64,000 nucleotides of DNA from Pseudo-nitzschia pungens (Eukaryota > Bacillariophyta > Bacillariophyceae > Bacillariales > Bacillariaceae), in NCBI GenBank assembly GCA_037355855.1, contig CM074766.1, positions 310,001 to 374,000 on the forward strand, in the 5' to 3' direction. Both the position numbers and the translations under genes were made by a program. The notes under the pieces are model-generated. The model did not search any database. It saw only the letters and a program-made list of their open reading frames with translations, and was not told the DNA's origin. Positions 47,374-57,938 of this stretch are shown here, one piece after another (position 1 is the stretch's first letter; every line of letters begins with the position of its first letter).

Positions 47374-48462
47374 TCATCCCTTCCTCGTCAGCCACGGCCC
47401 GATCTGCTCGTGGATGCGCACCAGGATACCGAGGTGCGTCTGTCCGGGAACGATTTCGGACACGCTCTCTCCGGCGGTCGAACCAAACTCCGCGACCTTC
47501 TCGGCGACAAAGAGCTCGTCCTCCGATCCGATCCAGAGCCCCATTGGCCGCTCCGGAGAGACAGTAGTACTAGTAGTCGCACTACTAGTACTACTACTAC
47601 TCATGTGGTTCCGGATCCGTTCCCCCGGATCCTCGGGACTGATGGCGTTGGCCATGGACACGGTGTTTTGAGCGACCAGTCCCTCGTCTCCCTCGAGCAC
47701 GTACGTTGGATACGCGAATCGGACCGCCGGGTAGTGGCCCAAGACCCCAAAGATCGCGTTCACGATAAAGGCGAGGACGCTGACGCTCGCAAAGGCCGGT
47801 CGGCCGGGCGTCGGGGGACGGGCCGTGCCAGAATTGTGCCCGAGCTGGGGGGCCACCAGGACGTGGCCCGCAATATCCAAAGAAGACGAAGACGAAGACA
47901 ATGCTTGGCTCTTGCCATCCCACGCGGCGTAGTTGACCACGAGGCCACCGCCCGACGAGTGCCCCCCGAGGTACACGCTTGTAGTCGCAGTCGCAGTCGC
48001 GGTCTCAGTCAGATCCTTTCCGACAAAGTCCAGTACCGTGTCCACGTCCTTCCACACCTGCTCCGGAGAGGGAGCGTCGCCGCGGGGTCCTCCCGATTTG
48101 CCGTGGCCCCGGATATCCGGCAGATAGACGGTAATGCCGTAGTCGCTGGCGAGTCCGTCGGCCATGTGCTGGTATCCGGCCCCCGAGTGGGCCCCGCCGC
48201 CGTGATAGAACACCAGTGCCAGCTCAGCCTCGTCCTCGTCTTTGCCGGGTGTTTTCTTCTTGTCGGGGCGGAAGATGCGAATGGCGAGATTCACTCCGTC
48301 CGTGGCATCGACAAAAACCGGATCCGGAAGCGGTTTGCTGGACGATTCTTCCGATTCGAAGAGTTCCTTGAACGAAAAGGGTTCGTTGCTGCCGTCGCTA
48401 TTGCTATCGTCGACTTTGCTTTCACTGCTGTTTCCGATTAGTGTTGATGATAGCGCACCCAT
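47374..48462 (-). CDS. Alpha/beta hydrolase (S33/lysophospholipase-like)
   Basis: A single exon encodes 362 residues from the ATG giving MGALSSTLIG. The hydrolase fold is clear: oxyanion-loop motif FYHGGGAHSG (85-94), the strand TVYLPDIRGHGKSGGPRGD, nucleophile elbow GGHSSGG (Ser about 169), a candidate acid in IGSEDELF and the catalytic His in PGQTHLG. This arrangement is typical of monoacylglycerol-lipase/lysophospholipase-like S33 hydrolases; the substrate is not known. A hydrophobic segment (VSVLAFIVNAIFGVL) in the cap region may contact membrane. A Ser/Thr run near residue 295 is encoded by ACTAGTAGTACT-type repeats that are otherwise found in spacers. The N-terminal 45 residues are Ser/Glu-rich. 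Confidence 0.85.
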   Translation of the reverse strand: MGALSSTLIGNSSESKVDDSNSDGSNEPFSFKELFESEESSSKPLPDPVFVDATDGVNLAIRIFRPDKKKTPGKDEDEAELALVFYHGGGAHSGAGYQHMADGLASDYGITVYLPDIRGHGKSGGPRGDAPSPEQVWKDVDTVLDFVGKDLTETATATATTSVYLGGHSSGGGLVVNYAAWDGKSQALSSSSSSLDIAGHVLVAPQLGHNSGTARPPTPGRPAFASVSVLAFIVNAIFGVLGHYPAVRFAYPTYVLEGDEGLVAQNTVSMANAISPEDPGERIRNHMSSSSTSSATTSTTVSPERPMGLWIGSEDELFVAEKVAEFGSTAGESVSEIVPGQTHLGILVRIHEQIGPWLTRKG

Positions 48463-49258
48463 GCTGATTTCCAAAATTTGGGTTTCAAAAAGACTTCTAG
48501 AGGATTTTATGCTGTCATCTACGATTAGATTTAGAACCCATTTTGATGTCCTTTTCGGATGTGAATATCATACTCGTACTAGTTGTCGACGACCTGCGTC
48601 TCGGAGGCACGTGCATGGATCCAATCCTTCCCTTGCGTTTCCAGTTTCGGAGAACGAATGCAACGCGATGGGTGCAACCAATCCGTTCTTTTATGAAGTT
48701 AGTCCTATCATCTTCTATCTCGCCGAGAAGGCTGTTCTGTTCGAGCCCCCCCCCCAAAAAAAGAGTCAAGGGTCCGATCGATCAAAACCGGGATAAAAAA
48801 GGCATTTTCGAAGCGAATGTGTTCGTTCCGATTGCGAGCTTAATTAACGACCCGGTTGTTCCGGGAACTTCATCTCGTACACGTATCAGATACACTGCCC
48901 GTGCAATAAAGATGAACAAACTATGATGCTTTTTTAGTAGGTTAGACTCTCATTTTTAAGATCTCTTAATTACGAAGGGGGCTTCCATAAATTGTTCCGG
49001 ACTGCAATTTTTTAAAAATCAATCATGTTCCTGGTAAATTGTTCTCATTCCATACTCTTACCCGTGTACGCGTTCGGGAACGAAGAATTTGTCGTACACG
49101 TATGTACAGTCCTTACGGGTACATACGTGCGGCTTCGGAGGCGCAGGAAAATTAATGAGTTTACCGTATGTACGCGTACTGTACGTACGGATATTACATA
49201 CAAACATACATTCAAGACCCGGATATACGGTACAGATCGACCGAACGATGTCTCAAAT
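48463..49258. other. Spacer
   Basis: Upstream flank of the hydrolase gene; short frames only. GTACGTACGG and CATACGTGCGG-type words occur near 49110-49190. Confidence 0.5.
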
Positions 49259-49590
49259 CCGGATGTGTAAGTGTCAAAAACAGCCGGATGTATAAATGTC
49301 AAAAAAACCCGGATGTATAAGTGTTCAAAAAATCCGGATGTATAAGTGTCAAAAAAACCCGGATGTATAAGTGTCAAAAAAAACCCGGATGTATAAGTGT
49401 TCAAAAAATCCGGATGTATAAGTGTCAAAAAAACCCGGATGTATAACTGTTCAAAAAACCCGGATATAAGTGTCAAAAAACCCGGATATAAGTGTCAAAA
49501 AAACCCGGATGTATAACTGTTCAAAAAATCCGGATGTATAACTTTTCAAAAAACCCGGATGTATAACTGTTCAAAAAACCCGGATGTACA
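49259..49590. repeat. 25-bp minisatellite, about 13-14 units
   Basis: The unit is CCGGATGTATAAGTGTCAAA plus A4-5 and C or T. Variants are ordered: GTGTCAAAA and GTGTTCAAAA forms alternate in the middle, CTGTTCAAAA forms dominate on the right, and two units lack GT (CCGGATATAAG). There are no spacers of unique sequence, so this is not a CRISPR array. The minus strand is open through it, giving a repetitive peptide, which is a consequence of the 25-bp period and base content. Confidence 0.92.
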
Positions 49591-50571
49591 GATCATAATT
49601 ATGACCCAAATGCGCATCATGCGCATATTTTTCTGGTATTGATTCTACGTATTTCTACTTTAAGGTTCAGTTATTTCGGACCGCACACATATCGCTCATA
49701 GTTCAATTATTTTGGACCGGAGGTAGTAAGCCTTAAAAACCTTAGTTCAAAAAGAAGAATGAATTTCAATGTCAGTCACAACAACGCATGTCTGGGTACC
49801 GGCGATACTACTAGTACTAATAAGGCCTTTCTTGTTTCTTCTCCATGTGCTTGCTGCATCATCAAATCATGGTTGCATGCCGGGCAGTGTGTGGTTTTGT
49901 AAACAAAGGGTAATCTTGTTATCATGTATTGGTGTTGCAACTCACATCAATACTACTACCAGTACTACTAGTAGAATAGTAGTAAAAGTTACTGCATTCA
50001 TACTACCAGAGGCCTCCACAGAACATGATGATATTTCCACCAGCAGGAGGAGGGCAAAGGCAGCACAACGAACAACTGCAGCGCTAGAGACTTCTTATCG
50101 TGATTCTTCTTGATAGTATGGAATTTAGGGGCGGTGCCCATCTCACCAAAAAAAGGTACAAGAACCAAACCTTATGATAGGTGAAGAATTCTTGCTTTCA
50201 GAGGGACAAAATGGCAATTGATTCATGACTTCATGGTAGCTGAGAAAGGATGATTTTCTTCATGATTTCATTTACTTCTTAGTAGGATAGCGTATAATAT
50301 CTGACACTACTGTACTAGTGCTACAAATAGAACAGTAATGCACAACTTGAATCAACGTCCTACTAAAGAGAAGCTTGTTGACTGACTCTTACACATCGGC
50401 AGAGACATTCGAACGTTGAAAATATTTACGTTCCTGTCCCACGCTGTCAAGATGTTTCGATGCAATTTTCGCCCCGTACAAGTTGCCGAGAGCACCGTTT
50501 GCTAGGTGATTGCTAGGTGATAGGATTCTGTTGCACGTATCTATTTCTATTTATTTTCACCATCGCAGTCA
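49591..50571. other. Spacer
   Basis: The 3' flank of the kinase-PP2C gene. CTACTAGTACTAATAAG (49808) and ACCAGTACTACTAGTAG (49958) words are present. A frame at 49769-50113 (+) is unsupported. Confidence 0.5.
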
Positions 50572-53500
50572 TCACTCGATTGCCACCACACAAACCCCAA
50601 TGTTATCCGTGCTTCCTCGAACGTAAGCCTCGACGGCAAGGCGTTCCGCGGATTCCTGGAAGGCTCCTCCGTTGCCTTCGTAGCTGTACTTCTCGTTGCC
50701 ATACGAAAATACTGGTATTTCTCTCCCCGTGGCACCGGATGCATTGGATGCTTCGTTGCGTTGCAAGAAAACGTCGACCACCATGTCCACTGCCTCTTGG
50801 TTAGTCATGACGTCCCAAAGACCATCGCTTGCTTTGGATACGAATGGCGAAAACAGAAGAGAAAAAAATAATTAGTTTGTGGCAAATCCAAGCATGTAGG
50901 TGAAAAAGGAATCGAGTTTGCAACAGGTTGTAAAAGGAACACGACCAGTTTCTTACCCAGAATCACAAAACACGGTAAGGATGGTTTGCCAGTCTGTTTA
51001 GAAGTTTGACCGAGATCTCCGCACATCTCTTTGATCTCGGATCGATCGAACGCCACGACTGTCGGCTCCCGGGAGAGAACAGGAGCGAGATTGGCGTCGC
51101 CGATGGATCGCGTTATGGCCAGGGTGCCATTGACCCTTGCTGTACTCCCAGACTCGCTGACAAAACCACCTCTTTGGATCACCAGATCACGCTCGATCGG
51201 ATTGGATGCCACGTGATCGATGGAAAACGGGATTGCCGATACCTCCGGAACATCTTTCCAGCGGCCCTTTGGTCTCTTTCTTGAGGATCCAGGGTCTTCC
51301 GAGAAATTTCCTCCCTTGGCAGATGCGAGAACCCCCCTCGAGTCTCCCAAAACAGCAATGATCACAACGTGATCGGTGACGAGCATTGCTGTCGCCGTTG
51401 TCCCACTCTGATCCATTTTGGGTGCAGAACCTACTTCCACTATGGCTGAAGTCATGGTCGTGATTCTGTCTAGAAACCGATCGTGGACCACCTCGAAAGC
51501 TCTTATGACATTGGTCTTGATGCTATCTTTCCATGCATTCCTGCTTTCGTCCGTGCCGTGTTCGGTCATTTGTGTGAAGTTTGGAAGATGATTCAGAAGC
51601 TCTGTGTACAGTTGCGAGGTGACAAACTTCGACGCGAGGTTTCCGGCTGTGTGAAAGTGAGCGAACGAGAAAAGAAAGATTGTTTTTGAATCAGTTTCTG
51701 GTTAAAAATTTGAACAAGCAAAACGAAGTCGAGTTCCATGTCGCAAAAGAACCACTCACTGTGACCGTCGAAAATGCCGTAAAATTGATGATCCTGGTGC
51801 AAATGAATCGAATGAAAGTCCTCGATGGTTGATCTTCGTCCTTGTAAATCGCACCAACCGGACGTCGCGTGTTCCGGAAGCATGGAGTGCGTATTGATGC
51901 AAGATGGGAGAGCCGCGTGATCGTAGACGCAGAACTTGGCGTGCTTTCGCAGATTCGCGTGCTGGTGACAGGACCTCCAGTCGTGGAATACCCGCCCGCA
52001 GCCAGGGCACCTGAATTCTTTCACCTCGTCTTCAGCATCAAAATCCATTCGGGGATCGAGCATCTGGGATTCCAGTGCGTTGTGGAATCCCGGGATCTTG
52101 TTGAGGGACTCTAGGGTTCCGTCCGGACTGATGAAGTAGGGGTGCTCGAGGGCTTCCTCCGCGGTAATGCGCTCGGAAGGATCGTACGCGAGGAGCTGCC
52201 ATATGAGATGCAACAGCAGATCCGTAGACGAATCGAATCCGATTCCCAGGGGATCGCGTGCCCGGAGTGCGCGATGAAAATCTTGGAGCGTACAAGACCC
52301 CGTCACCATGGACGTCTTTTGGGGAGTTGTGAATCAACGGAGGCGTGGGAGGGAAAATTCGGTAAGAGGAACAAAACAAGCAGCGAGAAGAGAACTACAC
52401 ATGAAATAAAAAAATAAGAATCCACCATGAGAATCCGTACCTTGTGCAACGGATCGCCGTGTCCGAGCGGCCAGCTAGAGTTGGCTCCGGAGGAACCGGT
52501 CGACGGAACAAAGATGCAAAAATTCGAGAGCGCCGCCAGGAACAGGGCGTAGGCCATTTCGTCGTCGGACGCTCCCGCGCGCTTCATCTGGTTCGTCAGC
52601 AGGGCGCTCGTGCGTTGGTCGACAGAAAAGACGTGCGGGGTCCCCAGCAGCAGCTCCAGCGCCAGTACCCCGATGCTCCAGGAATCGTACGAGTGGGGCT
52701 TGTCCTCGTCGAAGGGTTTCCAGTACGGCCCGACAAAGGATTCGGGAGGCGCGTATTCGTCGGTTTGCTCTCCCGGGGTGGGACCCTTGGTGTACAGGTT
52801 TTCGGAGGTATAGCGGTCCCATCCGGACGAGAAATCTCCCAAACGGCAGTGGATGCTGGGCAGCATCGATTCCAACTCGAGGAGTTTGTCGGAGAGTGGC
52901 TTGTCCGACCGGCACATGACATTGGAGAGCTTGATGTCCCGGTGGACGATTCCTCTTTTGTGCAGCTCGGCGGCGGCTTGGAGAATTTCTCGGAGGGTCT
53001 TTTGCATAAATATCTGCCCAATCTTTTTGTTGCGCTGCTGTTTCGTTTTGTTCCTTGCCCTCCCGCGGGGAAGCTCGTCGCTGCTTCGAACCTCTAGCGA
53101 CGACGAGTCGTCCCCGTGGCTAGCGCCTTTGCTGTGCTTCGCTGCTTCCTCGTTGGTGGATGTCCGGAGGATTGTCCAGAGCTTGCTGTGTTGATGCATG
53201 ACGAATCCACCGTCGGATGCCGATTCCACGGGCGTGTACATGTAGGAACGAAGGGACGGTCCCGCATCCTCAAAGACGATCCACAATTCCAGATCGTACT
53301 TTCTTTGTTGGTGGTACGGTCCGTGCCCAAAATGTTTGCTCTCGTGGTGGGTGGGAAGACCCCCGAAAGCCCTCTTGACGTTCCGGGGAACTTCTCGAAA
53401 GAAATGGTCGACGTACACTGTGTACATATCTCGCTTGCTCTCTTCTATGACTCTGGAAACAAGCTTGCCAAAGTAAATCTCTCTCAAACCTGCCTCCAAC

Positions 53501-54684
53501 AAGAGATATCCACGCTCGATCCGAAGTCGTTTCAGAACCAGGGGAGTCTTGTCGTCGCATTCGGTTTCGTGCTCTCCGCTGTCTTCGGTTTCGTCGCTCG
53601 TCGTTCCAAACCCAAAATAATCCTCCTCGTTGGCACTCGAAGGACCCTCTTCGGTGGTCTCTTTCCATTTCGGATTCACAAAGGCGTGCTGGTGTTGGTG
53701 TTGGTGCGTGCGGCCCGCGGCCGATGTTCCATCGGCGGGCCCGCGCCCGCGACGCGAATTTCGGTTGCCGCGGCAGATCCGCCGTCCCCTCCAGACCTCT
53801 CCGTTGCTGCCACCGGCAAAGGCGGTCGGATCCATCTCGAAATCCTCCTTGGTCGATCCGTAGTTCTTCCACCAATCGCTGTTGGAAAAGGGGAGCCACC
53901 ACCTCCACCACGCCGAAAAAAAGGCCGTGGACCAGTCTCCCGCCGGCTCGACGTCCTCATCACTGCCGCCATGCACGTGGATGCCGCTGCCGCAGCCGCT
54001 GCCGGCAGAAGGATTCGCGCTGCCGCTCGCGGTGGTCGCGGGAACAAACCCAACGGAGGAAGCCCCGGCCGATACCACTGCCTTGCACGTCGTCGGTGTT
54101 GCTGCCAGGTCGTTGTTGTCGTCCCCCAGAGATCTCTCGTGAATGGGTGTCAGGGCGTGGATCGGCTCGACGTCGTTGGTGGTCGTCCCTTCCATGGTTG
54201 CCGACGCATGGGTCGATCCCACCATCACCGACGTGTACGCAAAGTCCATGTAGTGCTTGGGGACCTCCCCCAGCTCGCGGTGGATCTTTTCGATCAGCTC
54301 GTAGGCCGGACCCTTCTCCGGGACGGTTTCGGTGTCAGTGTCAGCGTTAGAGTCGTAATCGTTCTCGTCGAGGATTTCGAGGACCGTCCCCGGCCGCAGT
54401 TCGTCTCGGGTCTCGATTGCGGTCTCGTCGTCTTTCCGTTTCATTTCATCGTCGTTGTCGTCATGCTCGTACTCGTACTCGCACTCATCGTCGGTGTCGT
54501 CGTGCTCTTTCTCCGCTGCAGCGAGTTCGTTGACCGGGGGAGGCAGCAACTGGCTTTTCTGTTTGTTCTTGGCGAGGGAGGACCCTCGCAAAGCGCGGAT
54601 CCGCGAGCCGGTAAAACTTTTGTAGGACCTCGCGGATCCTGTCCCGGTCCTCTCGAAAATCGTCGTCGGCACTCGCATCGGCAT
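50572..54684 (-). CDS. Protein kinase - C2H2 finger - PP2C phosphatase fusion
   Basis: Four exons, 54684-52441, 52315-51760, 51646-50957 and 50831-50572, with GT-AG introns of 125, 113 and 125 bp, give 1249 residues in frame. The kinase domain (about 380-810) has LVLKRLR (Lys), HRDIKLSNVMC (catalytic loop, about 580), LGDFSSGWD (DFG read as DFS), YAPPESF (APE) and YDSWSIGVLALELLLG. A C2H2-like finger CPGCGRVFHDW...HQHANLRKH sits at about 850-875. The PP2C domain (about 900-1249) has GRRSTIED, FYGIFDGHTG, VLGDSRGVL, TLAITRSIGDANL, LASDGLWDVM and STDNIGVC, so its metal ligands appear complete. One chain thus carries opposing signalling activities. The N-terminus is acidic and disordered, and the true start may lie farther upstream (see the leader entry). 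Confidence 0.82.
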
Positions 54685-55109
54685 CCTTTTCTTCGTCTTC
54701 TTCCCTCCCGATCGCTGGATCCCCGTATTGTGCGAGCAGGGGATTGGGCTCGCGATCCCTTCCCCAGAGAAGAGAAAAGAAGGGCTTGTGGTGATTTTGG
54801 TTCGGGGTCGGCGGTCGAAACCGGAACAGGCGCGAGAGGTGCTTGCCTGTCGGAATTGGAATTGGTATTGGTATTGGCATTGGAATTGGTCGTCACGGGG
54901 GCGGTGGTAGCAATGTCCATGCTGGTGTCAACGTCCAGCATGTTCATCATCGTCGTCGTCGAAGTCGTCCTCGACGTTGTCGTCCGTCTCGGAAGCAGCG
55001 ACGACGACGGCACTCACAGCCACCATCCATCCGGTTGGGATGATTCGCGTGGCAATCCATGCCGCAAAAAGGATTGACCGAAGAATTGCGAGAGACACCG
55101 ACCGGTGCA
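54685..55109 (-). other. Possible signal-anchor leader of the kinase-PP2C gene, frame-broken
   Basis: The ATG near 55109 opens a frame MHRSVSLAILRSILFAAWIA with a second hydrophobic stretch (GWMVAVSAVVVAASE) and an acidic run, typical of a signal peptide or anchor. Acidic and Ser/Asn-rich coding-like sequence continues in two other frames (MLDVDTSMDIATTAP; EEDEEKDADASADDDF; IREVLQKFYRLADP) until the main kinase frame takes over near 54680. No GT-AG introns fit. If single-base errors are present this would extend the fusion protein and place it in the secretory pathway or at a membrane. Confidence 0.4.
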
Positions 55110-56820
55110 TGATTGTATTGTATTGTATTCTATTATTGTGTTCAGTTCTTTTCTGTTCTCTTGCGTTTTGATCTACTCGATGCGTTCCGTCCAGATTCCA
55201 ATTCGGTTCGATGCGAACGACACTCCCTCCCCGAGACAATGAGGATCCAGCCGAAAAAAAAAACTGAGCGGCGCTTTCGTTGGGATCCGAGTCCGTTTAG
55301 TGCGTGTATGTGAAATACCGGTATCTTTCCGAATTCGGCACAAAAGCTACAAGATTCGACGCAGGGGTTTCCCCAATCGTCATGCTATTGTTGGCAATTG
55401 ATGATGGGTTTCCCTGCCTATTCAATTGCGGCCGTGAACAATAAGAGCAAGAATGGCACCGTTCGGAAGGAGAATACCGGTGGTATTATTGTGCGTGCAA
55501 TGGACAGAGCCAACAAAGAAGAATGCAAGGAAGAACAAAACGTGAATTTTGGTACATCATGATGCATCATGATAGTAAGGTTACGGTATGATGTTGATTG
55601 ATTCGTGACGTATCATAACCTTACCGTACCGTATCATAAGATCTTACCGTAAGGTATCTATCATACCTTACCGTTCCCGAGTGAGAGACACGTGTTTCCA
55701 TGGATGGACTGTTCTTCGATTTTGGAGATGGGAGATTGGATTGATTGTGGATTGTTGATTTTGATTGGTTCGTTTTGATTGGATCTTTTTTGATTGATTG
55801 ATTGATTGATGATTGATTGATTATGGATGGATGATAAAATCTTACAACATCATCATAATTCATTCTTTTTGAGACAGGAGATCTTGAGATTTTGATTGGG
55901 TCTTGAGATTCAAATTCATTCATTCGTTCATTCGCTTTCTCTCATCTTTATTTTTTTGTGTGGTCTTCGCTTTTGTGGGAATTGCATCTTCCTTCCTTCC
56001 TTCCTTCCTTCCTTTCTCAGTACCGGTAGAGGTGAAAGGTGTCACTTTCTCAGACCATGGCCGATGAAACCCACGTGATAGCGCTTATTACGGAACCTTG
56101 TCACTCCATAGCTTTTAGATAAGGTTTTACTCGAACATGAATGAACAACAAGAATAAGAATTGTCACAGAAAGAATACATAATGAGGTGCCAATGGAACA
56201 TTCGTGTCACTTAAGAAAACAAGGGAAAGTTAGTTATTTTGAATTCTCCGCATCTCGTAACCTACTCATACTCTAAAAATTGGTAGTATTTTGTATTTTG
56301 ATTAAGGTCTTATTCATAACATCATTGCTATTTTTTTCGGAAGAACGTTCGTATCGTACCAGTATTTATTTATGATTCCTACCGGTACAGCAGTATGAAG
56401 TATCGGAAAATTAGACCTCGTATTGACAGGGTAGGGTAGTGTTGGGGAGGCTCTCGGACTTGACGCGGGGTGTGAGTTTCGCCAGCTGTCTTGTGTTCTG
56501 CTCTGCGGTAACCTTACGGGTAAACCTTACGGTAATTTGCCGTTCGCATGGTAGAGTCCACACGACTACCTATCTATTTTTACCGAGGGATTATCGTGTG
56601 TGGCAGTCACCCGCCTCTCCTGTAGCTATCAAGTCTTTCCGGCGGGCGGCGAGGAAGATCTTGTTAAAATTAAAAACTCCACACAATCTGGGTTCTCGAG
56701 AAAGCGAGATACTCGGAGAGGTAAGATTTTAAGGCTAGTTCAATCAATCAAGTTAAGGTTTACTGTTTACTCGCAGTAAATCCAACGGTCCCGTAAAACT
56801 TCCAAAAACACCGTGTGACA
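55110..56820. promoter_or_regulatory. Divergent spacer with repeated TAAGGTTAC words
   Basis: It lies between the minus-strand kinase-PP2C gene and the plus-strand dioxygenase gene. It contains a TATTG run (55113-55133), AGTAAGGTTACGGTATG (55574-55590), a cluster of TAACCTTACCGTACCGTATC and ATCTTACCGTAAGGTATC (55615-55665), a TGATT/GATTGATT run (55735-55825), (CTTCC)n at 55990-56015 and GTAACCTTACGGGTAAACCTTACGG at 56507-56531. No gene is supported. Confidence 0.5.
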
Positions 56821-57938
56821 ATGAGCAGCGAAGAGGAGGCCAAACCACAAACGGACGAAGTCGCCGAAGAAACTCCAGCAGCTGTTGCCAAGGACGACAG
56901 CACAACCACGGAGGAACCCGAAGCCAAAAAGCAAAAAACCGAGGACGCACCACCCGCTGCCACAGAAGGCAAAGAAGCCAAAGAAGAGGAAAAGAAGGAA
57001 GACAAAGACACCATGACCGGAGAAGAATCCAAGACCGGCTCCGATTACCCCATGGCTCCCGACTCGGAGTGGCCCGAGGCATGGTACATGATGGAAGACG
57101 GAACCTACGAAGACCAGAAGGCCTTCAACCGCCTGGAACCCAACAAGCCGGCCACGGTTGAGATTCTCAAGGATCTCGGAATTGCCTACTGGAAGATGGA
57201 TGCCGAGTCCTTTGAGTATCCCGTCAAGGCCATTCCGTGGGATCCAAAGGACGCTACCGATCCCAAGCTCAAGGCCCTTCGCGATGCCCGTGAGTAACAG
57301 ACCGCGATGGTTGTGTTTGCGCATTGAATCAATCGTATTGCACGGCTGCGATGCAATATTGCAATGTATTCCAATGCGTCGTATTGTATTGTATTGTATC
57401 GTATTGTATTCCATTCGATTCTATTATTATTATATTGCTTCGCAGTGCATTTCGTGTCGCTTCCTTCTCACCGCGTCCAATACTCGTGAATTCCTTGTCT
57501 GTCCCCCTCCAATATCCAACACGAAACATGAAACACGCAACACGCAAAACAGGCGGCTACTCGTACGCCGACATTATCTCGGTCAAGCCCGACCTCCTGC
57601 CAGGATACGACGAAAAGATCAAGGCCTTTTACGAGGAACACATTCACGACGCGGAGGAGATCCGCTACATCCTGGACGGCAGCGGATACTTCGACATCCG
57701 CGACAAGGAGGACAAGTGGATCCGCATCTGGATCAAGAAGGGAGACCTCATGACCCTGCCGGAGGGCTGCTACCACCGCTTCACCTGCGACGAGACGGAC
57801 TACATCCAGGCCATGCGCCTCTTTATCGGGCAGCCCGTCTGGACCCCCTTCAACCGGCCCCAGGAGGAGCACCCCTCCCGCAAACACTACGTCGACACGT
57901 ACATGTCGGCTTCCGGAGAGGAAGAAGCGAAGGCGTAA
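56821..57938 (+). CDS. ADI1: Acireductone dioxygenase (methionine salvage)
   Basis: Exons 56821-57289 and 57553-57938 encode 284 residues; the 263-bp GTGAGT...AACAG intron joins [13 protein letters not shown]. The enzyme oxidises acireductone to the 2-keto acid precursor of methionine in the methylthioadenosine cycle. The cupin metal site is complete: H186-x-H188-x3-E192 in [12 protein letters not shown] and H231 in CYHRF. The family stretch [20 protein letters not shown] is nearly invariant. An acidic Glu/Lys/Ala-rich extension of about 75 residues precedes the domain start (EAWYMMEDG), so the protein is roughly 100 residues longer than usual family members of about 180. It carries KKQK and no obvious transit peptide. 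The start is the ATG of [10 protein letters not shown]. Confidence 0.93.

Noticed and set aside
47248..48441. 397-residue plus-strand frame
   Set aside because: Antisense to the alpha/beta hydrolase, whose catalytic motifs are on the minus strand.
49259..49590. CRISPR-like array
   Set aside because: Units are contiguous with no unique spacers and the context is eukaryotic; it is a minisatellite.
53116..55077. 653-residue plus-strand open frame
   Set aside because: Antisense shadow of the kinase-PP2C exon 1; no domain, and the sense strand has a clear kinase.
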